A model generated the notes under the pieces. The model was not told the origin of the DNA. It was given only the letters and a program-made list of their open reading frames with translations, and searched no databases. Of a stretch of 64,000 bases of DNA, positions 16,235-26,888 are shown one piece after another (the stretch's first letter is position 1; each line of letters opens with the position of its first letter). The position numbers and the translations under genes were made by a program. Origin of the DNA: Gammaproteobacteria bacterium. GTDB taxonomy: Bacteria; Pseudomonadota; Gammaproteobacteria; Pseudomonadales; Ketobacteraceae. The stretch is from the NCBI GenBank assembly GCA_013178375.1, contig JABLXQ010000001.1, forward strand, positions 235,098-299,097, written 5' to 3'.

Positions 16235-16633
16235 ATGAAAAAATTTCCGCTGAAACGTTACCTGCTGAGTAAACCGGAAGCCGTCGAGGATTTCCCGTTC
16301 GGCCCGGACGTGGCCGTATACCGCGTGCACGGCAAGATGTTCGCGCTGGTGTCGGTGGATGGCCGTGAAGAATCGGTGAACCTGAAATGCCATCCGCTGG
16401 AAGCTATCGAATTGCGCGACGTGTTCAGCGCCGTGCGTCCCGGCTATCACATGAACAAGAAACACTGGAACACCGTGACGATTGACGGATCGATTCCTGC
16501 CGGTGAGCTGGAGCGGATGATCGACAACTCTTACGCGCTGGTGGTGAAAGGGCTGCCGAAAAATGTGCGCATGGGCCTGGAGGTCCGTCACGGCCGGGAA
16601 AAAATCTATCCGGCGCAAATGCTGAAGGCGTGA
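16235..16633 (+). CDS. MmcQ/YjbR family protein
   Basis: This 132-residue protein of the YjbR/MmcQ (CyaY-like fold) family shows the typical N-terminal Lys-Pro-Glu-Ala-Val-Glu-Asp-Phe-Pro-Phe-Gly, a Lys-Met-Phe-Ala-Leu-Val strand, Asn-Leu-Lys-Cys, the Pro-Gly-Tyr-His-Met-Asn-Lys-Lys-His-Trp-Asn block and the C-terminal Asp-Asn-Ser-Tyr-Ala-Leu-Val. Family members are small single-domain proteins suggested to bind DNA, but their role is not settled. An alpha/beta hydrolase starts 47 bp downstream, so they may be co-transcribed. Confidence 0.88.
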   Translation: MKKFPLKRYLLSKPEAVEDFPFGPDVAVYRVHGKMFALVSVDGREESVNLKCHPLEAIELRDVFSAVRPGYHMNKKHWNTVTIDGSIPAGELERMIDNSYALVVKGLPKNVRMGLEVRHGREKIYPAQMLKA

Positions 16634-16680
16634 GGTCGGCAGCCTCGGCAAGCGTCCGTTTTTACTCAATGGAGATGAGT

Positions 16681-17553
16681 ATGTTCGAAATCAAAAACTG
16701 CATTGTCGATGGCATTCGCTGTGCGTATCACGACAGCGCGCCCCAGCAGAAAACCCAGGCCGTGGTGTTCGTGCACGGCAACCCCGGGCCGATGGATGAC
16801 TGGGAAAGCGCGTTGCCGGCCATCAGCCGTTTCTGCCGCGTGATTGCCATGGACATGCCGGGCTTCGGCCGCTCTGAACGTCCAACCGATTTCGATTACA
16901 GCATTCCCGGTTATGCCCGCTTTCTGGGGGCATTGCTGGATCAGCTGCAGGTGGAGCGTGTGCATCTGGTGCTGCATGATTTCGGCGGTGCCTGGGGCTT
17001 GCGCTGGGTGCTGGATCATCCGCAACGGCTGGCCAGCCTGACGCTGATCAATTGCGGCATCATGGAAGGTTATCACTGGCACTGGATGGCGCGGATCTGG
17101 CAGGTGCCGGTGCTGGGTGAATTGCTGCAACTGTCGTTCCGGACCAAAACCATGCAGGCCCTCGTCAATCGCGCCAATCCCAATCCGTTGCCGCCGGCAT
17201 TCAGCGAGCGGGTGCGCCGTTACGCCGACTGGGGCAATATCCGGGCTGTGGTAAAGCTGTACCGCTCGGCCCGTGATCCGCGCGATTCCTTTCCGCCGTT
17301 GCAGGAAAATCCTGACGCCGCGAAGTTACCGGTGTGCGTGATCTGGGGCGCGGCCGATCCGTTTCTGCCAGTAAAATTTGCCGGCCAGCAGCGCCGCTAT
17401 TTTCCGGCGGCGGAAGTGCACGAACTGGCGGGGCTGGGCCACTGGCCGTTTTACGATGATCCCCAGGCGGTGTTACAGCCGCTGGAATCCTTTCTGCACC
17501 GGCAGGTGATGCGGGTTGCGGCAGCGCTAGCGACACTGGCGCCAGCGACCTGA
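16681..17553 (+). CDS. Alpha/beta hydrolase with Asp nucleophile (epoxide hydrolase/haloalkane dehalogenase class)
   Basis: This 290-residue protein has the oxyanion motif His-Gly-Asn-Pro-Gly (about 35-39), a nucleophile elbow His-Asp-Phe-Gly-Gly-Ala (Asp near residue 101) in place of the usual Ser, an acid candidate in Gly-Ala-Ala-Asp-Pro-Phe, and a catalytic His in Leu-Gly-His-Trp-Pro-Phe. An Asp nucleophile is characteristic of epoxide hydrolases and haloalkane or haloacetate dehalogenases. The start at 16681 has GGAG at 16671-16674; two further upstream ATGs lack this spacing. A single gene cannot distinguish epoxide from halide substrates. Confidence 0.83.
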   Translation: MFEIKNCIVDGIRCAYHDSAPQQKTQAVVFVHGNPGPMDDWESALPAISRFCRVIAMDMPGFGRSERPTDFDYSIPGYARFLGALLDQLQVERVHLVLHDFGGAWGLRWVLDHPQRLASLTLINCGIMEGYHWHWMARIWQVPVLGELLQLSFRTKTMQALVNRANPNPLPPAFSERVRRYADWGNIRAVVKLYRSARDPRDSFPPLQENPDAAKLPVCVIWGAADPFLPVKFAGQQRRYFPAAEVHELAGLGHWPFYDDPQAVLQPLESFLHRQVMRVAAALATLAPAT

Positions 17554-17659
17554 TTTTTCACGTCTGGTTCTGCGCACTGGCACGTCTGTTGCGTTCCCTT
17601 TCTCCAGGTTCCTTTCGTTTTTCACATCCGACGTTGCGCCCCGAGGAGAGCAGGACACC

Positions 17660-18013
17660 ATGAGTCAGGAACGTTTTTTCGAATATGCCCGTTGCATGCA
17701 GCCATCGGACGGCGAGCCGATCCGTTCGGTGGTAACGGAAACCGCCGAGTGCGTGGTGGTGGCCTGGCACGTAAAACCGGGCCAGACGATTGCCCCTCAT
17801 GTGCACCCGTTTGGGCAGGACACCTGGACCATTTTGTCGGGCGCAGGTGACTACATCGTTGGCAGAGATGGTGCAAAACGGCCCATCAAAGCCGGCGATA
17901 TCGTGGTGGCGCGCACTAATGACGTGCACGGCGTGTTCAACTCCGGGCACGAGCCGCTGAATTTCATTTCGGTAGTGGCGCCGGCCAGCGCGGGTTATGA
18001 GCTTCTGAGCTGA
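17660..18013 (+). CDS. Small cupin-domain protein
   Basis: The protein has 117 residues and a single cupin barrel: motif 1 is seen as Pro-His-Val-His-Pro-Phe-Gly-Gln-Asp-Thr-Trp and motif 2 as Gly-Asp-Ile-Val-Val-Ala-x3-Asp-Val-His-Gly. The His residues and a Gln/Asp would bind a metal. Stand-alone cupins of this size include sugar isomerases, dioxygenases and sensor-like proteins; no function can be chosen here. The gene is preceded by GAGGAGAG and is separate from its neighbours. Confidence 0.82.
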   Translation: MSQERFFEYARCMQPSDGEPIRSVVTETAECVVVAWHVKPGQTIAPHVHPFGQDTWTILSGAGDYIVGRDGAKRPIKAGDIVVARTNDVHGVFNSGHEPLNFISVVAPASAGYELLS

Positions 18014-18249
18014 ACCTTCCGCATCCCTGCTTCGGCCAGGGGAGCCCCAAACCGTCTCCCATTTCCCTGTGTCACCGTGGCAGAGCGCAAGCCCCTGGTC
18101 TATCGTTTTTGCAGATCGTCATGCTTTTCGGGAGCGGAGTCCTGTCGCCGTCCCGAATGACGCGGGCATAGAGCCCGGTATTTTTTCTTTCAGGCCGGAT
18201 TCCCCGCGCCCTGTCCAATACCACGCGTAGCATAAGGAAGGCACACCCG

Positions 18250-20121
18250 ATGCAAATCAACATGAACGTTACCCTGCCCCTCACACTCAGCGATGCCGGC
18301 AACTGGCTGCCGCAATATCCAAACCCTGCCGATTTCCGGTTTGATTATTACAAGCTGCTGCTGAATGCGCCGAACGGGCTGGCGTTTTTGCCGCTGGGAG
18401 CGCAGCAGCGCAGTGTGGCCATCGTCGGTGCTGGCGCCGCCGGCATGACGGTGGCGCGGGAACTGTTGCGCTGCGGTTTCAACGTGACGATCTATGAAGC
18501 CAGCGATCGCATCGGCGGGCGCCTGTACACCCGCGAAAATCCGCTGGGTCAAAACCAGTCCGGCATGGAAATGGGCGCCATGCGCATGCCATTTTTTTCC
18601 AAGCCCGGCGACGCCAACTGCATTCTGGAATATTACCTGCTGCAGGAACCGCAGCCGCAGAACCGCGCCATCTACGCACAGTTTCCCAATCCGGGCACCG
18701 CGCCCGGCGGCACCGGCATTTACCTGAACCAGGGCTTCGGCCCCAATCACGAATTCAGCGTGCCGCAGATGATCCGCTGGGCCTACGACCAGCAGCCGGA
18801 CAATGAAACTATCCGCAACCTGGCCAACAAGGCGACCCGTTTCGTCGATTTCTTCGTCGACTACATCAAGGACATTTATGTCGAGAACAGCAACCGCTGG
18901 CCGCAACTCTGGAACAATATAGTCGCGCATTACGAAGGCATGACCTTCGATGATCTGGTGATGGCGCCAGCGATGAATGTGTACGCGGTGGACGACGGCA
19001 ATTTCGGCGGCTTCGGCATGACCGCCGACGAAGCCAGCCTGCTCTACACCATCGGCACCGGCGACGGCAGCTGGGGTGCGTTCTACAGCATCGGCGCGCT
19101 CTGGTTCATCCGCTGCACCATGTTCGGTTTTGGCGGCGCCGAGTTGCAGACCATTGCCGGCCTGGGCGGAACCGGCACGCTGCCGTTTTACGGTCAGCCC
19201 ACGTTCGACAGCGCCGGCCGGCCCCTCACGCCACCCATGTACCAGGGCATCCAGTCGCTGGTGGAATACCTGTTTTACTGCACGGCGCCGAATCAGCCTT
19301 TTTCGCTGTACGAAAGCGATCAGGCGCGGTTGTTCACCCGCGCCAGCGTGGCGGGCATCATCAAACAGCCGGGCGACCGTATCCAGGTGCAGCTGGCGGA
19401 TGGCAGTGCGGAAAACTTCGATTATGTGTTCGTCACCTCGGGCCAGTGGGCCACTCAGATGTCGACGCAGTTCCTGGGATTCAGCCAGGCGGAACTGCCC
19501 GAAATCAAGATCACCGCCCAGCACACCCAGCACAACATCTCCAGCTGCAAACTGTTCTTCCCGCTCACTGAACAGTACTGGAACAAACCCGGCAACCTGA
19601 TCCCGCAGGTGATCGTCACCGATACCTACATCCAGGACGCCTATGCCCTGGCCTGGAACACTGCCCAGGGCGATCAGGGTGTCATACTGGCGAGCTATAC
19701 TTGGGAGGACGATTCACTCAAGCTGTTGCCGTTCGATCAGGGGCGGCTGGTGGATCTGGTGCTGGCCAAGCTGCAGCAGATCACGCTGGAAACCGTGCAC
19801 CAGGACATCACGGAGTACATCGTCAAGGGCGCACCGGTGATGATCCAGTGGATTCACGAACCCACCTATGACGGCTGCGCCAAGCTGTACCGGCAGCGCG
19901 ACGAGGCCGCCAACTTTATCGACCTGGCCTATAACCAGGATTTTGGCGCGCAGTCGCATCTGTATTTCGCAGGTGAAAATTACAGCGTCGAAGGCGGCTG
20001 GACCGAGCCGGCGTTGCGTTCGGCCATCGACGGCGTGATGCAACTGCTGCATCATGCAGGCGCGGTATTCCAGGTGAGCGATTTCAATTTCGACCGGGAT
20101 TATCCGCGTTGGACGCCCTGA
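18250..20121 (+). CDS. FAD-dependent amine oxidase (flavin monoamine/L-amino-acid oxidase type)
   Basis: This 623-residue flavoprotein has the dinucleotide-binding motif Val-Gly-Ala-Gly-Ala-Ala-Gly-Met (59-66), followed by Tyr-Glu-Ala-Ser-Asp-Arg-Ile-Gly-Gly-Arg-Leu, and the C-terminal FAD motif Tyr-Phe-Ala-Gly-Glu-Asn-Tyr with a Gly-Gly-Trp-Thr-Glu block. The length and the extra middle domain resemble bacterial L-amino-acid or tryptophan oxidases more than short monoamine oxidases. No secretion signal is visible. It lies 42 bp upstream of a giant sensor kinase, so oxidation of an amine or amino acid may be linked to the signalling pair behind it. The substrate is unknown. Confidence 0.85.
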   Translation: MQINMNVTLPLTLSDAGNWLPQYPNPADFRFDYYKLLLNAPNGLAFLPLGAQQRSVAIVGAGAAGMTVARELLRCGFNVTIYEASDRIGGRLYTRENPLGQNQSGMEMGAMRMPFFSKPGDANCILEYYLLQEPQPQNRAIYAQFPNPGTAPGGTGIYLNQGFGPNHEFSVPQMIRWAYDQQPDNETIRNLANKATRFVDFFVDYIKDIYVENSNRWPQLWNNIVAHYEGMTFDDLVMAPAMNVYAVDDGNFGGFGMTADEASLLYTIGTGDGSWGAFYSIGALWFIRCTMFGFGGAELQTIAGLGGTGTLPFYGQPTFDSAGRPLTPPMYQGIQSLVEYLFYCTAPNQPFSLYESDQARLFTRASVAGIIKQPGDRIQVQLADGSAENFDYVFVTSGQWATQMSTQFLGFSQAELPEIKITAQHTQHNISSCKLFFPLTEQYWNKPGNLIPQVIVTDTYIQDAYALAWNTAQGDQGVILASYTWEDDSLKLLPFDQGRLVDLVLAKLQQITLETVHQDITEYIVKGAPVMIQWIHEPTYDGCAKLYRQRDEAANFIDLAYNQDFGAQSHLYFAGENYSVEGGWTEPALRSAIDGVMQLLHHAGAVFQVSDFNFDRDYPRWTP

Positions 20122-20163
20122 GGGCGCCAGTCGCAGCGTCACTATCTGTATTCCCCGCGCGGG

Positions 20164-23100
20164 ATGGAAAACCAGTTCATGCAAACCCAGTTCGGTCATT
20201 GGCTGCTCCAGGAAGTCATCGCGGAAAACGATCATCAGCGGCTGTACCGCGCGCAGCGGGAACGTAACCACTGCCTGCTGCGGATTCAGGAAACCCGCGC
20301 CGACGGTACGCACCTCGCCGAACGCTGGCAGCAGTTGTCGCGCTGGCTGGACGCAGAGCCTTGCAGCTGTGTGTTGCGGCCGCGGCAGGTGACGGTGCAG
20401 GAACCCTGGCTGATCCTGGAATATGAGGATTTTGCCGGTGTCACCCTGGGCCAGTTGCTGGCGACCCACACCCTGGCGCTGGAAGAAAAACTGCAGCTGG
20501 CGCTGAAGCTGGTGCAGGCCCTCGCGGACCTGCACCAGCGCAGTTGCGTGCTGCTGAACCTGACACCGGACACGGTTCTGGTGGCGCCGGGTGTCCCAGC
20601 CATCCGCTTCTTCGATCTCGCCCTGGCGCAGACTCCGGTGACCGAGGCCGGCACCATCGACCAGATCGCCGATTCGCGCCAGCTGGCCTACATCGCGCCG
20701 GAGCAGACCGGCCGCACCAGCATCGGCCTGGATTACCGCAGCGATTTTTATTCCCTGGGCGTGCTGCTGTACCGCCTGTTCACCAACAGCCTGCCGTTCG
20801 AAAGCGACGATCCCAACAACCTGATCTACCAGCACCTGGCCACACTGCCGCGGCCGCCGTCCAGCATCGCCCGCTACCTGCCGCCGGTGTTGAACCGCAT
20901 CATCCTCAAGCTGCTGGCGAAATCCCCGGACGATCGCTACCAGACCCACGAGGGTCTGCGGGCAGATCTGGCCCGCTGCCTGGCGGCACTGGAGCAGCAG
21001 AATGCGATTCCGGATTTTGCCATCGCCCAGTTCGATGCCAGCGGCCTCTTCGGCCTGTCGCCCAAGCTGTACGGGCGCGATGCAGAGTTGAAGCTGCTGC
21101 TGCAATTTTTTTCCCGCGCCGTCAGCGGCGGCTTCGAGCTGGTGCTGGTGGGCGGTTATTCCGGCATCGGCAAATCCCGCATCATCAAGGAACTGGGCAA
21201 GCCGATCCGCGACCGCAACGGTTTTTTCGTGGAAGGCAAGTTCGACCAGTTCAAGCGCGATCTGCCCTACAGCGCCATGGGCGAAGCCCTGTCGGGCCTG
21301 ACCCATCATGTGCTGAGCCTGCCGGACCAGGGTTTCAGCCAGTGGCAGCAGAAACTGCGTCACGCCCTGGGCGGCAACGGCCCCTTCATCGCCACCCTGC
21401 TGCCGGAACTGGAACTGATCGTGGGGCCGCAGCCGGAATTGCCTACCCTGTCGGCACTGGAAAGCGAGTCCCGGGTCAAGGCGGCGTTCATCAGCTTCCT
21501 GAAATGTTTCGCCACCGAATCGCATCCGCTGGTGGTGTTCCTCGACGATCTGCAATGGGCCGACACCGCGTCGCTCAAGCTGATCGAATCCCTGGCGCTG
21601 GACAGCACCGATCGTCACCTGCTGCTGATCGGCGCCTACCGCGACAATGAAGTGGATGGCGCGCATCCGCTCACGCGCCTGACGCAGTCGCTGCGGGAGC
21701 AGGGCCGTCCCGCCCGCGACATCAGCCTGGGGCCTTTGGATGAAACCTGCGTCAGCCAGTTCATTGCCGATTCACTGCGGCTGGCGGTGCCGGAAGTGGC
21801 CGCGCTGGCGGGCAGCCTGTATCAGAAAACCCAGGGCAATCCGTTTTTCCTGTCGCGCTACCTCACGCAACTGCACGAAGACGGCATCATTTTTTACCAG
21901 CGCGAACAGAACCGCTGGTGCTGGGACGACGAGCGCATCCGCAGCCTGTCGCTGGCGGACAATGTGGTGGAACTGCTCAGCCGCAAGCTGCGGCTGTATC
22001 CGGCGGGCACCTGCCGACTGCTGATGCTGGCATCGCTGCTCGGTACCCGTTTCCGTCTGGAAGCGCTGGCGCTGGTGGCGGGGCTGGACCTGCAGAGCTG
22101 CCTGGAAGGTTTGCAGCCGGTGCTGGCGGAGGGCCTGCTCAACGCCCTCGATGATCATCACAAACAATTCGACAACGCACACAAGCTGGCCAGTGCCCAG
22201 TTCAAGTTTCCCCACGACCGCATCCAGCAGGCGGCCTATGAAATTGCCAGCGCCGAATACCCGAACATTGCCGCGCTGAAACTGGAAATCGGGCGGGCAT
22301 TGCTGGCGCTGGAACGGCGCAAGCAGTCCCGCGAGCCGCTCTTCGACATCGCCGAGCACATCAATTGTGGCCGTGCGCTGGTGACCAACCGCGACGAGCG
22401 TCTCGATTACGCCCGCCTCAACCTGGCCCTGGGTCTGCAGGCGAAAAAGGCGTCGGCCTACCAGCCGGCCTGGCAATGCCTGCTGGCGGCACGGGATTTT
22501 CTGGGCGAGGACCTGGCGCTGCAGGAAACGGCACTGGCCCTCGATATTCATCGCGAGCTGGCGGAGTGCGCCTATCTGGACGGCGAATTTCCGCTGGCGG
22601 ATGCGCAGTACCCGCTGCTGGCGGAACTGGCCACCCAGCCCATCGATAAAATCCGCTATCTGTCGGTGCAGGCCAATCAGTACCAGCTGCAGGGCCGCTT
22701 CCACGATGCCCTGCGGGTGATCAGCGCCGGCATTGCTTTAGCTGGCATCCGGTTTCCCGCCACGGCGGCGGAAATCACCGACCAGATCACCCTGGAATAC
22801 GGTCAGCTGGTGGAGCAGTTTTCGCGCCTGACGCCGCAGGAACTGCACGCCCGCCCCGACATGACCCAGCCCCTGCTGGTGGCAGCGATGGAACTGCTGC
22901 GGGTGCAGTGGTACGCCTCGTACCTGGTGGGCGACGTGCAGCTCAACAGCCTGATTGCCGTCACCATCGCCCGGCTGTCGCTGGAAAAAGGTTTCTGCGA
23001 TGTGTCCGCCTTCGGCTTCGTCACCAGCGCGCTGGTGGCCAGTGGCCTGCAATCCGATCCGGGCCTGGCCAACGTGCTGGGGGAATTTGGCATTGAACTG

Positions 23101-26100
23101 GCGGACAGCCGCGACAACCGTTTCATCCGTGGCACTGCCTACCTGCTCTACACCACCTTCACCCGTCACTGGCATCACCCGGTGCAGTCGTCGGAAAAAT
23201 ACTTCCGCATCGCCTGGGAATGTTCGGTGGAGGCCAGCGACTACGTCACCGCCGGCTACGTCATCAACGTGCGCTCCTCCGACCGCCTGATCGCCGGCCG
23301 GCCGCTGCTGGAACTGGAAGCGCTGTACCGCCAGGAACTGGAATACCTGCGCAAGGTGAAACAGAAGGACATGGAGGACGCCACCATCGCCGGCGGCCTG
23401 CAGCCGGTGCTGGCCCTAATGGGCAAGACCAGCAGCCCCTACAGCTTCGACGACAGCCAGTTTTCCGAACAGCGCTTCCTGTCCAACTACCACGAAACCG
23501 GTCTGCATCAGGCTTATTTTTATCAGGCGCGCATCCGTCACGCGTTCATCATGCAGACGCCGGATCTGGCGGACATGGCGGACAAATACCGGCTGGTGGA
23601 GCAGTTCGTGCCGGGCCAGTGCAAAGTGTCGGAGGCCAATTTCTACGGCGCCCTGATTCACCTGCAACTGGCCAACGGTAGCGATGAACACCTGTCCACC
23701 GCGCAGGAGATCCGCGCCAAGTTCATGCTCTGGCAGATCTGGTGCAAGGCCAACTTCCTGCACAAGCGCCTGCTGCTGGATGCGGAAATTGCCCGCGTGA
23801 CCGGGCACGACAACGAAGCGCATCTGCTGTACGAGCAGGCCATCGACGAGGCGGAAATTGCCGGCTTCGTGCAATGCGCGGCGGTGGCCAGCGAACTTTA
23901 CGCCCGCTTCCTGCAGGATCGCGGCATGGCCAAGAGCGCCGGCTTCTACATCAACCGCGCCTGGCAGGGCTACGCCCAGTGGGGCGCCAACGCCAAGCTC
24001 GATCAGCTGGCCCGGCAATGGCAGCAGGTGCGGTTTGAAAGACGCGACACCCTGACCACCGGACGCGATGGCCAGTCGCTCGATGTGCAGGCCCTGTTCA
24101 AGGCCGCCACCCTGATCTCGCGGGAAGTGAAGCGTCCGGATCTCACCGACACGCTGCTGCAGCTGCTGAAGGAATATTCCGGTGCCACCTATGGCGCCCT
24201 GATTCACGTGGAGGCCACCCGCCTCAGCCTGCTGGCCCACACCAATGGCCGCAACGGCCGTACCGTGCTGTACGCGCCGGACGAAGCCGACCTGATGCAG
24301 GACGAGGTGCAGCAGGCGGTGCCCACCGGCATCATCAGCTACGTGCACAAGACCCGCGCCACCCGGCTGATGAACAATCCCAGCGAGTGGGACGACTGGA
24401 GCGCGTCGGTCTATTTCAACCAGCGCCGGCCGCTCTCCATCATCTGCCATCCCATTGCCGGCCAGTCCGGCATCATCGCGATTCTGTATCTGGAAAACGA
24501 TCTCACCACCCACGCCTTCAACAGCGCCAAGATGCAGGCGGTGTCGCTGATCGCCCAGCAGGCCGCCATCGCCATCGAAAACGCCGCGCTGTATGAGCAG
24601 ATGGAATCCCGCATCCAGCAGCGCACGCGGGAACTGGCGGAAGCCAAACAGCGCGCGGAAGTGGCCACCGAGGCCAAGTCCAGTTTCCTGGCGAAGATGA
24701 GCCATGAAATCCGCACACCGATGAACGCGGTGATCGGTCTCAGCCGGCTGGCGCTGAAAACGCCGCTGGATGACGAACAGCGCGACTTTGTCAGCAAAAT
24801 CCTCGAATCCGCCGAACAGCTGCTGGGCCTGATCAACGACATCCTGGATTTTTCGCGCATCGAAGCGGGCAAGCTGAGCATCGAAAGCGTGCCGTTCGGG
24901 CTGGAAACCCTGATGCGGCAGGCGATGAACCTGAACGCGCTGAAGGCGTCGGTGAAAGGGCTGGAGCTGGTGATCGACATCGACCACAGCATCCCGCGCC
25001 AGCTGCGGGGCGATCCCCTGCGGCTGCAGCAGATCCTGGTAAACCTGATCAGCAACGCGGTGAAATTCACCCACCAGGGCAGCGTGCAGGTGAAGGCCCT
25101 GTGCCGCAACCAGAGTGGACGCAAGCTGATGCTGCAATGCTCGGTGATCGACACCGGCATCGGCATGAGCGAGGAACAGCAGAGCCGTCTGTTCGAATCC
25201 TTCACCCAGGCCGATGATTCCGTCACCCGCCGCTATGGTGGCAGCGGCCTGGGCCTGGCCATCTGCAAACAGCTGTGCGAACTGATGGGCGGCCGCATCT
25301 GGCTGGAGAGCGAACCGGGCAAGGGCACCCGTTTCCATTTCACTGTCGTACTGGACAAGCTGGAAGATCCTGCCGATGCCGAGTCAGCGCAACGGTCGGC
25401 GCTGGCCAGCCTGAAGGCCCTGGTGGTGGACGACTCGCCCCTGGTGCGCACAGTGCTGCTGGACATGCTCGACAACCTGGGCATCAAGGCCGACCAGGCC
25501 GACAACGGCGGCGACGCCCTGGCCATGGTGCAGCGCGCCGACAGCCGGGGTCTGGCTTACGACTTCATCCTGATGGACTGGCGCATGCCCGGCATGGATG
25601 GCATCGAGGCTGCCCGCCGCATCCGCCAGAACAACCCGACCGCCACCACCCCGATTTTCATGATGTCGGCCCATGACCGCGAAATGCTGAAATCCGCCAG
25701 CGGCGATATCAGCACCCTGCCCTTCATCGAGAAGCCCATCAGCCAGTCGACGTTGCTGGATGCGATCAATCTGGTGCTGAATCCCGATGCCCGCCCCGCC
25801 ACCGCAACCGCCGACATCAATCTCAACGCCGCGCCAGACCTGTCCGACTGCCGCCTGCTGCTGGTGGAAGACAACGGCATCAACCGCCAGGTGGCCCTGG
25901 GTTTCCTGAAGGACACCGGTGCCAGTGTCGATGTCGCCGAGAACGGCCGCATCGCCCTGGAAAAACTGCAGCAGGACCGCTACGACCTGGTGCTGATGGA
26001 CGTGCAGATGCCGGAAATGGACGGCCTTACCGCCACCCGGGAAATCCGCCTGCGGCTGGGCCTGCGCCAGTTGCCCGTGGTCGCCATGACCGCCCACGCC

Positions 26101-26874
26101 ATGGATGCCGACATGGAGAAAAGCCGCAAGGCCGGCATGGACGGCCACCTGTGCAAACCGCTGGACCCTGGCCTGCTCTACCGCACTCTGCTGCAATACC
26201 TGCAGCCCGGCGGCAACCGTGTCGGCCCCCAGCATCCGGTGGAAACGTCGCTGCCGGTCGGCGCCACCAGCCTGCTGCACCGGCTGGCACTGGTGAAGGG
26301 GCTCGATGCCCGTCAGGCCGTGCGCCGGCTGGGGGACAAGGCCGCCCTCTACGAAGCGCTGATCCAGGATTTCCACCACGAACAGCATGCCGCCGCCAAC
26401 CGTCTGCGCCAGCTGTTCCAGGACGACGAGCGCGAGGTGCTGAGCCGCATGGTGCACTCCCTGCGCTCCAGTGCCGCCTATATTGGCGCGTATAACCTTT
26501 CGCGCCGCTGCGCCGTGCTGGAAGCCGCGCTGGATCAGGGCGCCGGCCGCGAATCCCAGCTCGATGCCCTCATCGCCGAGCTGGACGCCCTGCTGGCCCA
26601 GCTGCAACCGCTACTGACGCAATCCGGTGCTACACAGCCGCCGGAGCCCCTGCCGGACGGGGATTTAGCGCATATACTGATACGACTACTGCCATTGCTC
26701 AGGCAATCGGACTTCGCCGCCGAAACCCTGATTCCGACGCTGCAACAACGGGGCGCGGGCACTGGACATGCTGAAGCCGTTGCGCACATTGCACAGAACA
26801 TCCGGGATATTGAGTATGAAAATGCGGCCATCATTGCTGCTGAAGTACTGGCCGATCTGGGGGGTCAGGGCTGA
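20164..26874 (+). CDS. Giant hybrid sensor kinase: pseudokinase, AAA ATPase, GAF, histidine kinase, two receivers, Hpt
   Basis: The 2236-residue protein has, in order: a Ser/Thr-kinase-like domain (about 5-280) with degenerate catalytic motifs (Asn for the catalytic Asp in Leu-Leu-Asn-Leu-Thr-Pro; Arg where the ATP-binding Lys is expected; Phe-Asp-Leu-Ala for DFG); an AAA-type ATPase with Walker A Gly-Gly-Tyr-Ser-Gly-Ile-Gly-Lys-Ser (330-338) and Walker B Phe-Leu-Asp-Asp near 461; a long helical region; GAF (about 1310-1475); HisKA with phospho-acceptor His1514; HATPase (about 1615-1735); receivers with Asp1805 and Asp1946; and an Hpt domain with His2098. The AAA/GAF/HK layout is known from cyanobacterial and proteobacterial multidomain kinases. 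The response regulator-cyclase 14 bp downstream is the likely output partner. Confidence 0.9.
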   Translation: MENQFMQTQFGHWLLQEVIAENDHQRLYRAQRERNHCLLRIQETRADGTHLAERWQQLSRWLDAEPCSCVLRPRQVTVQEPWLILEYEDFAGVTLGQLLATHTLALEEKLQLALKLVQALADLHQRSCVLLNLTPDTVLVAPGVPAIRFFDLALAQTPVTEAGTIDQIADSRQLAYIAPEQTGRTSIGLDYRSDFYSLGVLLYRLFTNSLPFESDDPNNLIYQHLATLPRPPSSIARYLPPVLNRIILKLLAKSPDDRYQTHEGLRADLARCLAALEQQNAIPDFAIAQFDASGLFGLSPKLYGRDAELKLLLQFFSRAVSGGFELVLVGGYSGIGKSRIIKELGKPIRDRNGFFVEGKFDQFKRDLPYSAMGEALSGLTHHVLSLPDQGFSQWQQKLRHALGGNGPFIATLLPELELIVGPQPELPTLSALESESRVKAAFISFLKCFATESHPLVVFLDDLQWADTASLKLIESLALDSTDRHLLLIGAYRDNEVDGAHPLTRLTQSLREQGRPARDISLGPLDETCVSQFIADSLRLAVPEVAALAGSLYQKTQGNPFFLSRYLTQLHEDGIIFYQREQNRWCWDDERIRSLSLADNVVELLSRKLRLYPAGTCRLLMLASLLGTRFRLEALALVAGLDLQSCLEGLQPVLAEGLLNALDDHHKQFDNAHKLASAQFKFPHDRIQQAAYEIASAEYPNIAALKLEIGRALLALERRKQSREPLFDIAEHINCGRALVTNRDERLDYARLNLALGLQAKKASAYQPAWQCLLAARDFLGEDLALQETALALDIHRELAECAYLDGEFPLADAQYPLLAELATQPIDKIRYLSVQANQYQLQGRFHDALRVISAGIALAGIRFPATAAEITDQITLEYGQLVEQFSRLTPQELHARPDMTQPLLVAAMELLRVQWYASYLVGDVQLNSLIAVTIARLSLEKGFCDVSAFGFVTSALVASGLQSDPGLANVLGEFGIELADSRDNRFIRGTAYLLYTTFTRHWHHPVQSSEKYFRIAWECSVEASDYVTAGYVINVRSSDRLIAGRPLLELEALYRQELEYLRKVKQKDMEDATIAGGLQPVLALMGKTSSPYSFDDSQFSEQRFLSNYHETGLHQAYFYQARIRHAFIMQTPDLADMADKYRLVEQFVPGQCKVSEANFYGALIHLQLANGSDEHLSTAQEIRAKFMLWQIWCKANFLHKRLLLDAEIARVTGHDNEAHLLYEQAIDEAEIAGFVQCAAVASELYARFLQDRGMAKSAGFYINRAWQGYAQWGANAKLDQLARQWQQVRFERRDTLTTGRDGQSLDVQALFKAATLISREVKRPDLTDTLLQLLKEYSGATYGALIHVEATRLSLLAHTNGRNGRTVLYAPDEADLMQDEVQQAVPTGIISYVHKTRATRLMNNPSEWDDWSASVYFNQRRPLSIICHPIAGQSGIIAILYLENDLTTHAFNSAKMQAVSLIAQQAAIAIENAALYEQMESRIQQRTRELAEAKQRAEVATEAKSSFLAKMSHEIRTPMNAVIGLSRLALKTPLDDEQRDFVSKILESAEQLLGLINDILDFSRIEAGKLSIESVPFGLETLMRQAMNLNALKASVKGLELVIDIDHSIPRQLRGDPLRLQQILVNLISNAVKFTHQGSVQVKALCRNQSGRKLMLQCSVIDTGIGMSEEQQSRLFESFTQADDSVTRRYGGSGLGLAICKQLCELMGGRIWLESEPGKGTRFHFTVVLDKLEDPADAESAQRSALASLKALVVDDSPLVRTVLLDMLDNLGIKADQADNGGDALAMVQRADSRGLAYDFILMDWRMPGMDGIEAARRIRQNNPTATTPIFMMSAHDREMLKSASGDISTLPFIEKPISQSTLLDAINLVLNPDARPATATADINLNAAPDLSDCRLLLVEDNGINRQVALGFLKDTGASVDVAENGRIALEKLQQDRYDLVLMDVQMPEMDGLTATREIRLRLGLRQLPVVAMTAHAMDADMEKSRKAGMDGHLCKPLDPGLLYRTLLQYLQPGGNRVGPQHPVETSLPVGATSLLHRLALVKGLDARQAVRRLGDKAALYEALIQDFHHEQHAAANRLRQLFQDDEREVLSRMVHSLRSSAAYIGAYNLSRRCAVLEAALDQGAGRESQLDALIAELDALLAQLQPLLTQSGATQPPEPLPDGDLAHILIRLLPLLRQSDFAAETLIPTLQQRGAGTGHAEAVAHIAQNIRDIEYENAAIIAAEVLADLGGQG

Positions 26875-26888
26875 GCAGCCCTGCTGAC

